Below, in pieces: positions 44,644-53,229 of a stretch of DNA of 63,029 nucleotides. This DNA comes from an uncultured Oscillospiraceae bacterium (GTDB lineage Bacteria; Bacillota; Clostridia; Oscillospirales; Oscillospiraceae), in assembly GCA_947626265.1 (NCBI GenBank), contig CANQRM010000019.1:1-63029 (forward strand), written 5' to 3'. Each line of letters starts with the position of its first letter. Position 1 is the stretch's first letter. Position numbers and translations under genes: made by a program. Below the pieces are notes generated by a model. It did not search any database. It was not told where the DNA came from and saw only the letters and a program-made list of their open reading frames with translations.

Positions 44644-44923
44644 AAAGCAATACCTCGTCCGGGCGAATCGCATCAAGAAATTTCTGGTCCATGCCCGTGG
44701 TGGGAATCAAATCAACGGGCATTTTGAGAGCATCCTCCAAATCACCAAGCAAATATGCAAATTGCAGACCGCGGATAGAACCCTTGTCGATTCGCAAATC
44801 AATATCGCTGTCACTGTGCATATCGCCCCGTGCATAGGAGCCAAAAAGATACACGCGGTCCGCTCCATAACGCTGGGCCAGAGGACTGACTATGGCCCGC
44901 AACTCTGGAATCGAATATGACAT
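44624..44923 (-). CDS. mntA: MntA-like nucleotidyltransferase antitoxin
   Basis: This 99-residue minimal nucleotidyltransferase has GSYARGDMHSDSDIDLRI, the GSX10DXD motif. ATG 44923 follows TAGGAGG with 8 nt spacing. It is the first gene of the pair and has its own promoter. Confidence 0.9.
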   Translation of the reverse strand: MSYSIPELRAIVSPLAQRYGADRVYLFGSYARGDMHSDSDIDLRIDKGSIRGLQFAYLLGDLEDALKMPVDLIPTTGMDQKFLDAIRPDEVLLYERARA

Positions 44924-44953
44924 AGCAGAACCTCCTACTATATTTTCTGTTTT

Positions 44954-44981
44954 AGTATAACATATCATCACAAGAAGTAAA
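44954..44981 (-). promoter_or_regulatory. Promoter of mntA-hepT
   Basis: Read on the minus strand, TTTACT (44976-44981) and TATACT (44954-44959) are 16 bp apart, about 30 bp before mntA. Confidence 0.6.
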
Positions 44982-45007
44982 AGAGCGTTTTAGCTCCGTA
45001 CCTACAT

Positions 45008-45032
45008 ATCCGTCCGTATTATGCGGGCGGAT
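45008..45032 (+). promoter_or_regulatory. Leader hairpin upstream of parA copy 1
   Basis: ATCCGTCCG (45008-45016) pairs with CGGGCGGAT (45024-45032), with one G-T pair. It matches a hairpin at the same place before the second parA. A partition or autoregulation site, or an RNA element, is possible. Confidence 0.5.
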
Positions 45033-45058
45033 GATTTTATATAGAAGGAGGAACCAAA

Positions 45059-45880
45059 ATGGCAAAGCCGAAAGTGATCGCCGTTGCGAACCAAAAAGGC
45101 GGCGTAGGGAAAAGCACCACTGTATTCAATCTGGGCGCGGGCCTCGCGGCCCAGGGAAAGCGTGTGCTTCTCCTGGATGTTGACCCCCAGGGCGACCTCA
45201 CGAAAATGCTGGGCCTGCGCCAGCCCCACGACTTGAAGATGACCCTGGCGACCGTGATGAATGATGTGGTGGAGGACATCAGCAGAGAAGGACATCCCGA
45301 AATCCTCCACCATGACGAGGGCTTCGACTTCATTCCCGGCAATCGCGCCCTGTCCGCCGTGGAGGTCGGCCTTGTGAACGTGATGAGCCGCGAGACGGTC
45401 TTGAAGCAGTATCTGGCCGGCGTCAAGAAGGACTATGACTATGTGCTGCTGGACTGCCGCCCGTCGCTGGGTATGCTGGTCCTCAACTGCCTGGCCGCCG
45501 CCGATTACGTCATTATCCCGGTCCAGGCCGACTACCTTGCCGCCGAGGATATGACGGAGCTGGTGGGGACGGTGAACAGCCTCAAACGGCAGGTGAACCG
45601 CAATCTCAAAATCGGCGGCGTGGTCCTCACGATGGTCAATAATACCGCGTTCCGCATGGATATTGTGGAATCGGTCAGAAATGGCATCGGCAAGAGCATC
45701 CCCATATTTGATTCCGTGATCCCCGCCACGGTGCGTCTGGCGGAGGTCAGCCTGGAGGACAAGAGTATCTTCCGTCACGACCCCCATGGAAAAGCGGCGG
45801 AGGCATACCGAAATTTAGTAAAGGAGGTGCTGGACATTGGCGAGAAAAAGCGCAGCCGGTCTGCTGACCTCGCTCGATGA
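45059..45880 (+). CDS. parA: ParA-like ATPase, copy 1
   Basis: This 273-residue Soj/ParA ATPase acts in partition of plasmid-like elements. The deviant Walker A is NQKGGVGKSTT (about 12-22), Walker B is YVLLDCRPSLG, and DVDPQGDLTKML is typical. ATG 45059 follows AAGGAGG. The gene overlaps its parB by 44 nt. It differs from copy 2 at five residues, including Met/Lys in TAFR(M/K)D. Confidence 0.92.
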   Translation: MAKPKVIAVANQKGGVGKSTTVFNLGAGLAAQGKRVLLLDVDPQGDLTKMLGLRQPHDLKMTLATVMNDVVEDISREGHPEILHHDEGFDFIPGNRALSAVEVGLVNVMSRETVLKQYLAGVKKDYDYVLLDCRPSLGMLVLNCLAAADYVIIPVQADYLAAEDMTELVGTVNSLKRQVNRNLKIGGVVLTMVNNTAFRMDIVESVRNGIGKSIPIFDSVIPATVRLAEVSLEDKSIFRHDPHGKAAEAYRNLVKEVLDIGEKKRSRSADLAR

Positions 45881-46469
45881 CCTGTTCACCACGCAGGAAG
45901 AACGGGACGAGGCCAAGCGGGAACACCTTGTGGACATTCCGCTGGACAAAATCAGCGACTTTCCCGACCACCCGTTCAAGGTGCGGATGGACGAGGATAT
46001 GACTGATCTTGTGGACAGCATCAAGTCCCACGGCGTACTTGTCCCGGCGCTGGTGCGGCCCATGGGCGACGGCTATCAGATGGTGGCCGGACACCGGCGC
46101 AAGGCGGCCTCGGAGCTGGCGGGCGTGGCAACCATTCCCTGCATCGTCCGCGAGATGTCCGACGATGACGCTATCCTGGCGATGGTGGAGAGCAACCTCC
46201 AGCGGGAGAAGATACTCCCCAGCGAAAAGGCTTTTGCCTACAAAATGAAGCTGGACGCAATGAAACGCCAGGGGCAGCGGGCAGATTTAACTTCGGCTCC
46301 AGTGGAGCCGAAGTCACATTCACGATCGAATGAAGAATTGGCATCACAAAGTCCCGACAGCCGTGCCCAAATTCAGCGGTATATCCGTCTGACCCACCTC
46401 ACGCCGGAGCTGCTTTCCCTGGTAGACGAGAACAGGATCGCCATGCGCCCCGCCGTGGAGCTTTCCTAG
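45837..46469 (+). pseudogene. ParB copy 1, truncated after 210 residues
   Basis: The protein has the ParB N-terminal domain (about 30-120, including AGHRRKAASELAG) and part of the HTH region, but ends at AMRPAVELS. The second copy continues for about 100 more residues after that point. The stop TAG arises right at the junction with AT-rich DNA. TTG 45837 is the start, with AAAGGAGGTG 7 nt upstream. It may still bind DNA but lacks the C-terminal part. Confidence 0.85.
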
Positions 46470-46563
46470 TTACGTCGTTATACTAAGTTCTAACAAAAAA
46501 GAGGCAACCATACCGTCCGGCAGCGTAACTCTGCTTGACCTTTTCAAAACACCACAGATATTG

Positions 46564-47841
46564 TCACCAAATGATGGCTGTCCCGTTCATTATAGAATCA
46601 AGATCCGTTTCTCTCAGAATCATACTCAATGCATCGCATAGTGCCTGTGCACTCTTTTGGGTATCACTGCCGCTTGGAGCATAGTATGCTATATCTTTAT
46701 ATCTGCCACTGATGTAGGCGAGGATAACGTCTGCCGGTAAATCCAATGTATTAAATGACAATGCCCGCCAACTCCAGAATATGGAATAAGCATAATAATA
46801 CTCGATAGTTTCAAAGCCTTTGCTTGCATGAGCGACCACAACAGCATATTTTTGCATATTATTTGCCAACAGCCAAGCAATTGCAAAGGAACGATACTGC
46901 TTATCCCATACAGCTGTCCGCATCCTAATAACAGCATCGAGGTCGCCAGCATCTTTCATTATTTCCTCTAGAGCACTTGCCCCCGCAATCTCATCCTGTA
47001 TGGACTGGGGAGAAGATTCGCTAAAGGTGGATGCCTGCTTTACGTTTAATATTTTCTGAAGAAATGGAAGCAATTTATTCGCTATGGTTTTGATATCTTC
47101 ATCGGCATCTACGCGGTATTGACTGCCTCTAAAAAAGAGCCATTCTTTCTCTATATTTGTTAAAGACCTGTAGGTAAATTCTGTAATAAACTGTGCGGGA
47201 TCTGTAGGCTCCGGTGCCGATGAACTCTCCATGGGATGCTCATAGATTATAATGGGTTCATCGGGTGCATTCAAATTAGATACATCATCCAACATAGATG
47301 GTTCTTCTGTTTTGGTAATAGATTCATATTTTTCTACAAATGAAGTAGCAACCTTCTGACAAAGGTAAGTATTTGCAGAAGCAACAGTGCCGATAGGAAA
47401 GAGCGGCACGATAATCAGTATTATCACAGCAAATTTGAATGGTTTTCTTTTCCATAATAAATGAAGACTGATCATGCACAGTTGAAATGTTGTTTTGCAA
47501 GAATTGAGAAGCTGGTTTAGAGCGTTATCGACGAAAGAAAACCTGCTTCTCTCATGAGGAATATCCGATGAATCGGCGGGGATATCTTTGTTTAATTCTT
47601 TAGCAAAATCATTAAAAGGCTTTGCAAATAATTTCTTGAGTATATATGCAACGCTTGCTCCTACTACGGCAACATAATACCAACGTGTATACTTCCAAAC
47701 AACTGCCAACCATTTTGCTACATTGAGAATGGATTGTTCGTTGAGTACTCCAAGAATTAACGTCACCACCAACCAGAGCAAAATCAGCAAGATTTTGCTC
47801 CGCCATTTGTATATCCATTTTAGCAGTTGCTTAATCCTCAT
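46564..47841 (-). CDS. Unrecognised membrane protein in an AT-rich insert
   Basis: This 425-residue protein has three N-terminal hydrophobic helices (about 15-35, 50-65 and 130-155), then a long soluble acidic C-terminal domain of about 270 residues. No family was recognised. Base composition is far more AT-rich than any neighbour, and the gene is opposite to the ICE genes, so the insert was acquired separately. ATG 47841 is preferred; an in-frame GTG lies 9 bases upstream. Neither has a strong ribosome-binding site. Possible defence or surface cargo, but nothing in the sequence shows it. Confidence 0.7.
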   Translation of the reverse strand: MRIKQLLKWIYKWRSKILLILLWLVVTLILGVLNEQSILNVAKWLAVVWKYTRWYYVAVVGASVAYILKKLFAKPFNDFAKELNKDIPADSSDIPHERSRFSFVDNALNQLLNSCKTTFQLCMISLHLLWKRKPFKFAVIILIIVPLFPIGTVASANTYLCQKVATSFVEKYESITKTEEPSMLDDVSNLNAPDEPIIIYEHPMESSSAPEPTDPAQFITEFTYRSLTNIEKEWLFFRGSQYRVDADEDIKTIANKLLPFLQKILNVKQASTFSESSPQSIQDEIAGASALEEIMKDAGDLDAVIRMRTAVWDKQYRSFAIAWLLANNMQKYAVVVAHASKGFETIEYYYAYSIFWSWRALSFNTLDLPADVILAYISGRYKDIAYYAPSGSDTQKSAQALCDALSMILRETDLDSIMNGTAIIW

Positions 47842-47850
47842 GCGTATCAC

Positions 47851-48338
47851 ATCCGTATCTTTTTGGGGAAATGGATATTACTACTACACTACTGCGAAAT
47901 GATGTAAGGAATAAAAAGATGCTCCAACTCAAGCAAAGCCTACACCTGCCGGAATTGGAGCACTATTTGTCTTAAAACGGTAATACGTTTCAGAAAGCGT
48001 GTCAGCCCGGTGGTGCGAAATCAAACTTTTTGAAGATGTAGACAACTGTAATCATTATGAAATCCTACCAACATTTTGGTTTACATATATTTTATTTCCA
48101 TTAGTAACGATTGTCAATTCATGTGTTCTGAAAAGTAATACAAAGATATATATAATTATCTCTTATATTTCGTGACATTACACAATTGTAAAGGCTTATA
48201 TCTTTACCATAATATTGTGAATCTGCGTATGTATGGAAGGAAGCCATGACCACAAAATATAGCGTGTAAGTATACATTGCGACATATAGTTTCATGGTGT
48301 CATTTGTAAAAGTATAACTTTATGATATTGTCTTACAT
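47851..48338. other. AT-rich intergenic region between the foreign gene and parA copy 2
   Basis: Nearly 490 bp with low GC and no open frame with a ribosome-binding site. It should contain the promoter of the minus-strand membrane protein and that of the second parA. No repeat ends, RNA gene or attachment site was recognised. Confidence 0.4.
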
Positions 48339-48365
48339 ATCCGTCCGTGCTGCCCACGGACGGAT
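48339..48365 (+). promoter_or_regulatory. Leader hairpin upstream of parA copy 2
   Basis: A perfect 11-bp inverted repeat (48339-48349 with 48355-48365, ATCCGTCCGTG arm) with a 5-nt loop, 26 bp before parA. Stem pairing is kept in both copies although loop and adjacent bases differ. Confidence 0.55.
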
Positions 48366-48390
48366 CATTTCATGTAAAGGAGGAACCCAA

Positions 48391-49212
48391 ATGGCAAAAC
48401 CGAAAGTGATCGCCGTGGCCAACCAAAAAGGCGGCGTAGGGAAAAGCACCACCGTGTTCAACCTGGGGGCGGGCCTCGCGGCCCAGGGAAAGCGTGTGTT
48501 GCTCCTGGACGTTGACCCCCAGGGCGACCTTACGAAAATGCTGGGCTTGCGCCAGCCCCACGACTTGAAGATGACCCTGGCGACCGTGATGAATGATGTG
48601 GTGGAGGACATCAGCAGAGAGGGACATCCCGAAATCCTACACCATGACGAGGGCTTTGACTTCATTCCCGGCAACCGCGCCCTGTCCGCCGTGGAGGTCG
48701 GCCTTGTGAACGTCATGAGCCGCGAGACCGTCTTGAAGCAGTATCTGGCCGGCGTCAAGAAGGACTACGACTATGTGCTGCTTGATTGCCGCCCGTCGCT
48801 GGGTATGCTGGTCCTCAACTGCCTGGCCGCTGCCGATTACGTCATTATCCCGGTCCAGGCCGACTACCTTGCCGCCGAGGATATGACGGAGCTGGTGGGG
48901 ACGGTGAACAGCCTCAAACGGCAGGTTAACCGCAATCTCAAAATCGGCGGCGTGGTCCTCACGATGGTCAACAATACCGCGTTTCGCAAGGATATTGTGG
49001 AATCGGTCAGGAACGGCATCGGAAAGAGCATCCCCATATTCGATTCCGTAATCCCCGCCACAGTGCGTCTGGCGGAGGTCAGCCTGGAGGACAAGAGTAT
49101 CTTCCGCCACGATCCCCGTGGAAAGGCGGCGGAAGCATACCGAAATCTGGTTAAGGAGGTGCTGAACATTGGCGAGAAAAAGCGCAGCCGGTCTGTTGAC
49201 CTCACTCGATGA
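48391..49212 (+). CDS. parA: ParA-like ATPase, copy 2
   Basis: 273 residues, nearly identical in protein to copy 1 but with many silent differences. NQKGGVGKST and LLDCRPSLG motifs are intact. ATG 48391 follows AAAGGAGGA; an in-frame ATG at 48322 lies before the leader hairpin and is unlikely. It overlaps the complete parB by 44 nt. Confidence 0.92.
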   Translation: MAKPKVIAVANQKGGVGKSTTVFNLGAGLAAQGKRVLLLDVDPQGDLTKMLGLRQPHDLKMTLATVMNDVVEDISREGHPEILHHDEGFDFIPGNRALSAVEVGLVNVMSRETVLKQYLAGVKKDYDYVLLDCRPSLGMLVLNCLAAADYVIIPVQADYLAAEDMTELVGTVNSLKRQVNRNLKIGGVVLTMVNNTAFRKDIVESVRNGIGKSIPIFDSVIPATVRLAEVSLEDKSIFRHDPRGKAAEAYRNLVKEVLNIGEKKRSRSVDLTR

Positions 49213-50113
49213 CCTGTTTACCACCCAGGCTCAGCGCGACGAGGCAAAGAGAGAACACCTCATTGACATTCCATTGGACGAGATCAGCGACTTCCCCGAC
49301 CATCCGTTCAAGGTGCGGATAGACGAGGACATGACCGACCTCGCAGACAGCATCAAGTCCCACGGCGTACTTGTCCCGGCGCTGGTCCGGCCCGTGGGGG
49401 ACAGCTATCAGATGGTGGCGGGGCACCGCCGCAAGGCCGCCTCAGAGCTGGCCGGCGTGGAAACGCTGCCGTGCATTGTCCGGGATATGACCGACGACGA
49501 GGCCATCATCGTCATGGTGGACAGCAATCTTCAGCGGGAGAAGATACTTCCCAGTGAAAAGGCGTTTGCCTACAAAATGAAGCTGGACGCCATGAAACGG
49601 CAGCAAGGTGAAAGGACTGATTTAACTTGTGACCCGGTGGGGCACAAGTTGTCCGGGATGCGTTCTGTAGAGGTTTTAGCCAACAACACAAACGATAGCA
49701 AGACCCAAATCCAACGCTATATCCGATTGACCTCGCTCACCCCGGAGCTGCTCTCTCTGGTGGACGAGAACAAAATCGCCATGCGGCCCGCTGTGGAGCT
49801 GTCCTATCTGTCCCAGGCCGAGCAAAAGGCCCTTTGCGATACGATGGAGAAGGAGGATTGTACCCCGTCCCACGCCCAGGCTATCAAAATGCGGAAGTTT
49901 TCTGAGGATGGCAAGTTGAGCCAAGACGTTATTCTCTCCATCATGGAGGAGGAAAAACCAAACCAGGTGGAGAAGTTCACGATGCCCAAAAACAAGTTGA
50001 GCCAGTATTTTGAGCCAGGAACGCCCTCGCAGACGATAGAGGACACTATTTTGAAGGCGCTGGAAATGTACCGCCAGCGGCAACGGCAGCGGCAGCGTGA
50101 TATGGAGCGGTGA
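49169..50113 (+). CDS. parB: ParB-like partition protein, complete copy
   Basis: This 314-residue ParB has an N-terminal ParB/sulfiredoxin domain (about 28-120, AGHRRKAASELAG) and the central HTH (about 150-215, with TQIQRYIRLTSLTPELLSL). A Gln/Arg-rich tail follows, ending in alternating Gln-Arg residues. TTG 49169 is the start, with AAGGAGGTG 7 nt upstream. It works with ParA in segregation of an excised element. Confidence 0.9.
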   Translation: MARKSAAGLLTSLDDLFTTQAQRDEAKREHLIDIPLDEISDFPDHPFKVRIDEDMTDLADSIKSHGVLVPALVRPVGDSYQMVAGHRRKAASELAGVETLPCIVRDMTDDEAIIVMVDSNLQREKILPSEKAFAYKMKLDAMKRQQGERTDLTCDPVGHKLSGMRSVEVLANNTNDSKTQIQRYIRLTSLTPELLSLVDENKIAMRPAVELSYLSQAEQKALCDTMEKEDCTPSHAQAIKMRKFSEDGKLSQDVILSIMEEEKPNQVEKFTMPKNKLSQYFEPGTPSQTIEDTILKALEMYRQRQRQRQRDMER

Positions 50114-50194
50114 CAACCCGAAAGAAAAACGGCCAGCAGCGGCGGGAGCCGCTTATTTTTATGCCCAATTCTACTCTGAAAGGAGAACTGAACC

Positions 50195-50428
50195 ATGCAG
50201 CATGAACCCTATGAGAAGCGCCTGATCCGCATTTTTGAGGAAGCGGGGTATAAACCCGCCGACATTCTCTCCATGCCCCCGGAGGAGCTGGTGGAGATAC
50301 CCCACATCACCGTGCCCAACATCCGCACCGTTTTGTACCTCCAGCGTAAGGTCCCCATTCCCAAGCGGTGCGAGATCTGTCCAGACCAGGCCTTCGAGAT
50401 TTTTTTAGAGGAGATGGGGCTGGGATGA
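50195..50428 (+). CDS. Small ICE accessory protein, 77 residues
   Basis: A soluble 77-residue protein of unknown function, common in position after parB in this ICE family. It includes EEAGYKPADILSMPPEELVE and a short helical repeat. ATG 50195 follows AAAGGAG. The stop overlaps the next start as ATGA. Confidence 0.7.
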   Translation: MQHEPYEKRLIRIFEEAGYKPADILSMPPEELVEIPHITVPNIRTVLYLQRKVPIPKRCEICPDQAFEIFLEEMGLG

Positions 50429-51036
50429 TGGACACGGATAAACGCAAGGCTGGGGATTATGAGGTCATCCAGGCCATCACCCTGGGCGACCGGGAGATCG
50501 TCCTGGGCGAAAACCTCCAGGCCCCGGCAGATGAGCGATATATGTGCGCGTTCTGTCGTCACACTGACATGGCCTTATTTTACGAGGAAGTCATGGCCTA
50601 TGACAACTATCTGGAGGCCATGAAGGACTTTGCCGACCGCCTCACCGCCCAGCAGATCAAGGTCGAGGTGGAAATGCGTCAGCCCGCCGCCGAAGGCATT
50701 GACAACAGGCCCATCGGAATGGGAGGCTGTACGCTTGTCACCAGCAATGACGACCTGCGAAACCGGATCGTGGTCATCCAGCAGGATGTGCTACGCCCGG
50801 AATACCGAGCTGCCACCCATCAGATTAAACTCTGCACAGGCGGCTTTGGCGCAACGCCTCACGCCCATGGCCGCGCTTGTTACTGTGTTGATCTCTATAC
50901 CGGCAGGGAGGCCCGTTATGAGCGCCAAGACATTCTTGGCACCATGACCAAGGCCCAACTGCCCGAATGGGCCAAACACGGGTATGAGAAGTACCGGCAG
51001 GCCAAAAACCGCAGCGAAGGAAGGGAGGCCAGATAA
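50425..51036 (+). CDS. ICE accessory protein, 203 residues
   Basis: An unrecognised soluble protein beginning MMDTDKRKAGDYEVIQAITL. The first ~25 residues (IQAITLGDREIVLGENLQAP) resemble the start of the next gene's product, so the two share a small N-terminal module. It has Cys pairs (CAFC, then CYC) without a clear metal motif. It is coupled upstream by ATGA and ends one base before the next ATG. Confidence 0.7.
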   Translation: MMDTDKRKAGDYEVIQAITLGDREIVLGENLQAPADERYMCAFCRHTDMALFYEEVMAYDNYLEAMKDFADRLTAQQIKVEVEMRQPAAEGIDNRPIGMGGCTLVTSNDDLRNRIVVIQQDVLRPEYRAATHQIKLCTGGFGATPHAHGRACYCVDLYTGREARYERQDILGTMTKAQLPEWAKHGYEKYRQAKNRSEGREAR

Positions 51037-51303
51037 ATGGCAGAACGAATCAATGGCGGATACACCATCATCCAGTCCGTCAGCGTGGGCAACACCGAGT
51101 TCGTCCTCGGTGAAAATCAGAAAGCTCCCGACCCCTATGTGACATGGGAATGTAGGAACGAAACGAATTATTACTGGGGCCATTACTTTGGCAGCTATTA
51201 CCGGGCGCGCACAGACCTCTTTGAAAGGGCCAGAGACCTGTCCCAGCGTGAAGCAGAACGGGCGGAGGCCAAGGCACGTCGGGGAAAGGAGCGTGAGCGG
51301 TGA
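51037..51303 (+). CDS. ICE accessory protein, 88 residues
   Basis: A short protein whose N-terminus (IIQSVSVGNTEFVLGENQKA) repeats the module of the preceding protein; the C-terminus is Glu/Arg-rich and helical. Function unknown. It abuts the previous stop and its stop touches the next start. Confidence 0.68.
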   Translation: MAERINGGYTIIQSVSVGNTEFVLGENQKAPDPYVTWECRNETNYYWGHYFGSYYRARTDLFERARDLSQREAERAEAKARRGKERER

Positions 51304-52250
51304 TGGAAATGACGATCAGGCCCATGACGCCCCAGGAGAGGATGTATTCATACACCCAGAGCCAGCAGATCATGACGCAGACCGGCTGCATCGGCCATCT
51401 GCGCGGTGATTTGGACAGCGACGGGAACGGCTTTTTTACTTCCTGGGATGACCACAGGACAGACCTTAAAACAGATGCTTTCAAGGCGGAGCTGGACGAT
51501 GTGGTGAACGCCCTGCGTTTTGACCCGCAGTACGGCGGCGTTCTCAAAGATCGCAAGTCGCTGGGTGCCTACTGTTATTACATCCCGGAGAGCGGCTTCG
51601 GCAACGACCGGGAATACGGCTTCCGCGCCGACACAGCACAGTACACCTATTTTCTACGGCTCAATCCCAACCGGGGAGAGTACAACTTCTATATCTACTG
51701 CTACCGGCGAGAGTGGCTCGACCACCATCTGAACCGGGCAAAAGGGGGCATTCGCTTCATCAACTCCCGCTACAAAGAGCTGTTCCGCATCTCAGACGGT
51801 GACAGCATCCGTATCAACCGCACGGATGGTACGCATACAGACAGGACCTGCCGCTATATCGACGATTCCCATTTGGAGGTGGGAAAGGGTCTTTATCAAA
51901 TCTGCGAGTTTGCTGAGCTGATGGAACGGGCCGGAAACACTGTGGTCCCCCTCCGCTCCTCTCTGCCGGAGCAGTGCTATGTCTATCTTCCTACTACCCA
52001 GGAGATCGGCATCGTGAAGAAGGGCGAGAGCGGATACACCAGAAACGATGGGACGACCACTGTGCAAAAGGTCAACCAGGACCTCGTAGAAAAGTGCAAT
52101 CAAAGCGAGGGCGTGACCAAGGCACAGGCCGCAGCCATGTTTGCCGGGTCCATGTTCGGCTGGGCTGCCCCCGCCGCCGATCCAGCCAACTATGACGAGC
52201 AGGGCAAGCTCATGAAGCCCAGGCGCGCCGACAGAGGTGACGCGCGATAA
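51303..52250 (+). CDS. ICE accessory protein of the YodL-like type, paralogue 1
   Basis: A 315-residue soluble protein of a kind regularly found in these ICEs before the methylase/helicase. Motifs include YSYTQSQQIMTQTGCIGHLR, RFDPQYGGVLKD and GSMFGWAAPAADPANYDEQG. Function unknown. ATG 51303 follows AGGAGCG; GTG 51300 is also in frame. The next gene encodes a close paralogue. Confidence 0.7.
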   Translation: MEMTIRPMTPQERMYSYTQSQQIMTQTGCIGHLRGDLDSDGNGFFTSWDDHRTDLKTDAFKAELDDVVNALRFDPQYGGVLKDRKSLGAYCYYIPESGFGNDREYGFRADTAQYTYFLRLNPNRGEYNFYIYCYRREWLDHHLNRAKGGIRFINSRYKELFRISDGDSIRINRTDGTHTDRTCRYIDDSHLEVGKGLYQICEFAELMERAGNTVVPLRSSLPEQCYVYLPTTQEIGIVKKGESGYTRNDGTTTVQKVNQDLVEKCNQSEGVTKAQAAAMFAGSMFGWAAPAADPANYDEQGKLMKPRRADRGDAR

Positions 52251-52272
52251 CCACGCAAAGGAGTGAGCAAAA

Positions 52273-53229
52273 ATGGACATGACGATACGCCCCATGACAA
52301 AGCCGGAGCGTATGTATTCCTACACCCAGAGCCAGCAGATCATGGGGCAGACCGGCTGCATCGGCCATCTGCGCAGTGATTTGGGCACCTACGGGGGTAA
52401 CTTTTTCTGTTTGTGGGAAAAACACAACGCAGACCTTGATACAAACGCTTTCAATGTGGAGTTTAACAGCATATCAGACGCCATGCGCTTTGATCCGCAG
52501 TACGGCGGCATCCTCAAGGACCAGCAATCGATGCGGGACTACTGCTGCCGCCACCCGGATAGCAGCTTCGGCAACGACCGGGAATACGGCTTCCGCGCCG
52601 ACACAGCGCAGTACGCCTATCTTCTGCGGCTAAACCCCAACCAAGACGAGAACAACCTTTATATCTACTGCTACCGGCGCGACCGGCTCGACCGGCATCT
52701 GAAGCAAGCAGAACGGGGCATCCGCTTCATCAGCCCCAGCTACAAGGAACTGTTCCGCATCCCGGATGGCGACAGCATCCGTATCATCCGCAGGGACGGT
52801 ACGCACACCGACAAGACCTGCCGCTACATCGACGATGCCCATGTGGAGGTGGGCAGCGGCTGGGACCGAATATTCCACATCTGCCAATTTGCCGAGCAGA
52901 TGGAGCGGTGCGGAAATACCGTGATCCCTCTGCGGTCCTCTCTGCCGGAGCAGTGCTATGTCTATCTCCCCACTACCCAGGAGATCGGCATCGTGAAGAA
53001 GGGTGAGTCAGGTTATTACCGCAGCGACCTTTCTACTGTGTACGGCGAGGACGGGCAGGATTTCGTCGATGAGATGAACCGCAGCGGCGGCGTAACCAAG
53101 GCGCAGGCGGCGGCAATGAGCGCCGGCTCCATGTTCGGCTGGGCTACCCCTGCCGCCGACCCCTCCAACTATGACGAGCAGGGCATAGCGATCAAACCCA
53201 AGCACATTGACCGGGGTGACGCCAGATGA
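52273..53229 (+). CDS. ICE accessory protein of the YodL-like type, paralogue 2
   Basis: This 318-residue protein aligns end to end with the preceding one. The block FGNDREYGFRADTAQY is shared, and the CYVYLPTTQEIGIVKKGESG block is identical. The pair arose by tandem duplication or was captured as two alleles. ATG 52273 follows AAAGGAG. It overlaps the next gene by 4 nt. Confidence 0.7.
   Translation: MDMTIRPMTKPERMYSYTQSQQIMGQTGCIGHLRSDLGTYGGNFFCLWEKHNADLDTNAFNVEFNSISDAMRFDPQYGGILKDQQSMRDYCCRHPDSSFGNDREYGFRADTAQYAYLLRLNPNQDENNLYIYCYRRDRLDRHLKQAERGIRFISPSYKELFRIPDGDSIRIIRRDGTHTDKTCRYIDDAHVEVGSGWDRIFHICQFAEQMERCGNTVIPLRSSLPEQCYVYLPTTQEIGIVKKGESGYYRSDLSTVYGEDGQDFVDEMNRSGGVTKAQAAAMSAGSMFGWATPAADPSNYDEQGIAIKPKHIDRGDAR

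Larger units (their letters stand above)
45003..46465 (+). repeat. First copy of a parA-parB direct repeat
   Basis: This segment parallels 48334-49804: a leader hairpin, all of parA and the first ~200 codons of parB. The ParA proteins differ at only 5 of 273 residues, yet many codons differ and the ParB proteins diverge more. The copies thus look like two related ICE modules rather than a fresh duplication. Similarity ends at TCCTA (about 46465-46469). Confidence 0.85.
48334..49804 (+). repeat. Second copy of the parA-parB direct repeat
   Basis: Counterpart of 45003-46465, in the same orientation. Recombination between the copies would delete the 3.3-kb interval that holds the AT-rich membrane protein gene. 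Confidence 0.85.

Noticed and set aside
45008-45032. Leader hairpin as a rho-independent terminator
   Set aside because: The stem is short of a T-run and is placed just before parA with its RBS, so a binding site or leader role fits better.
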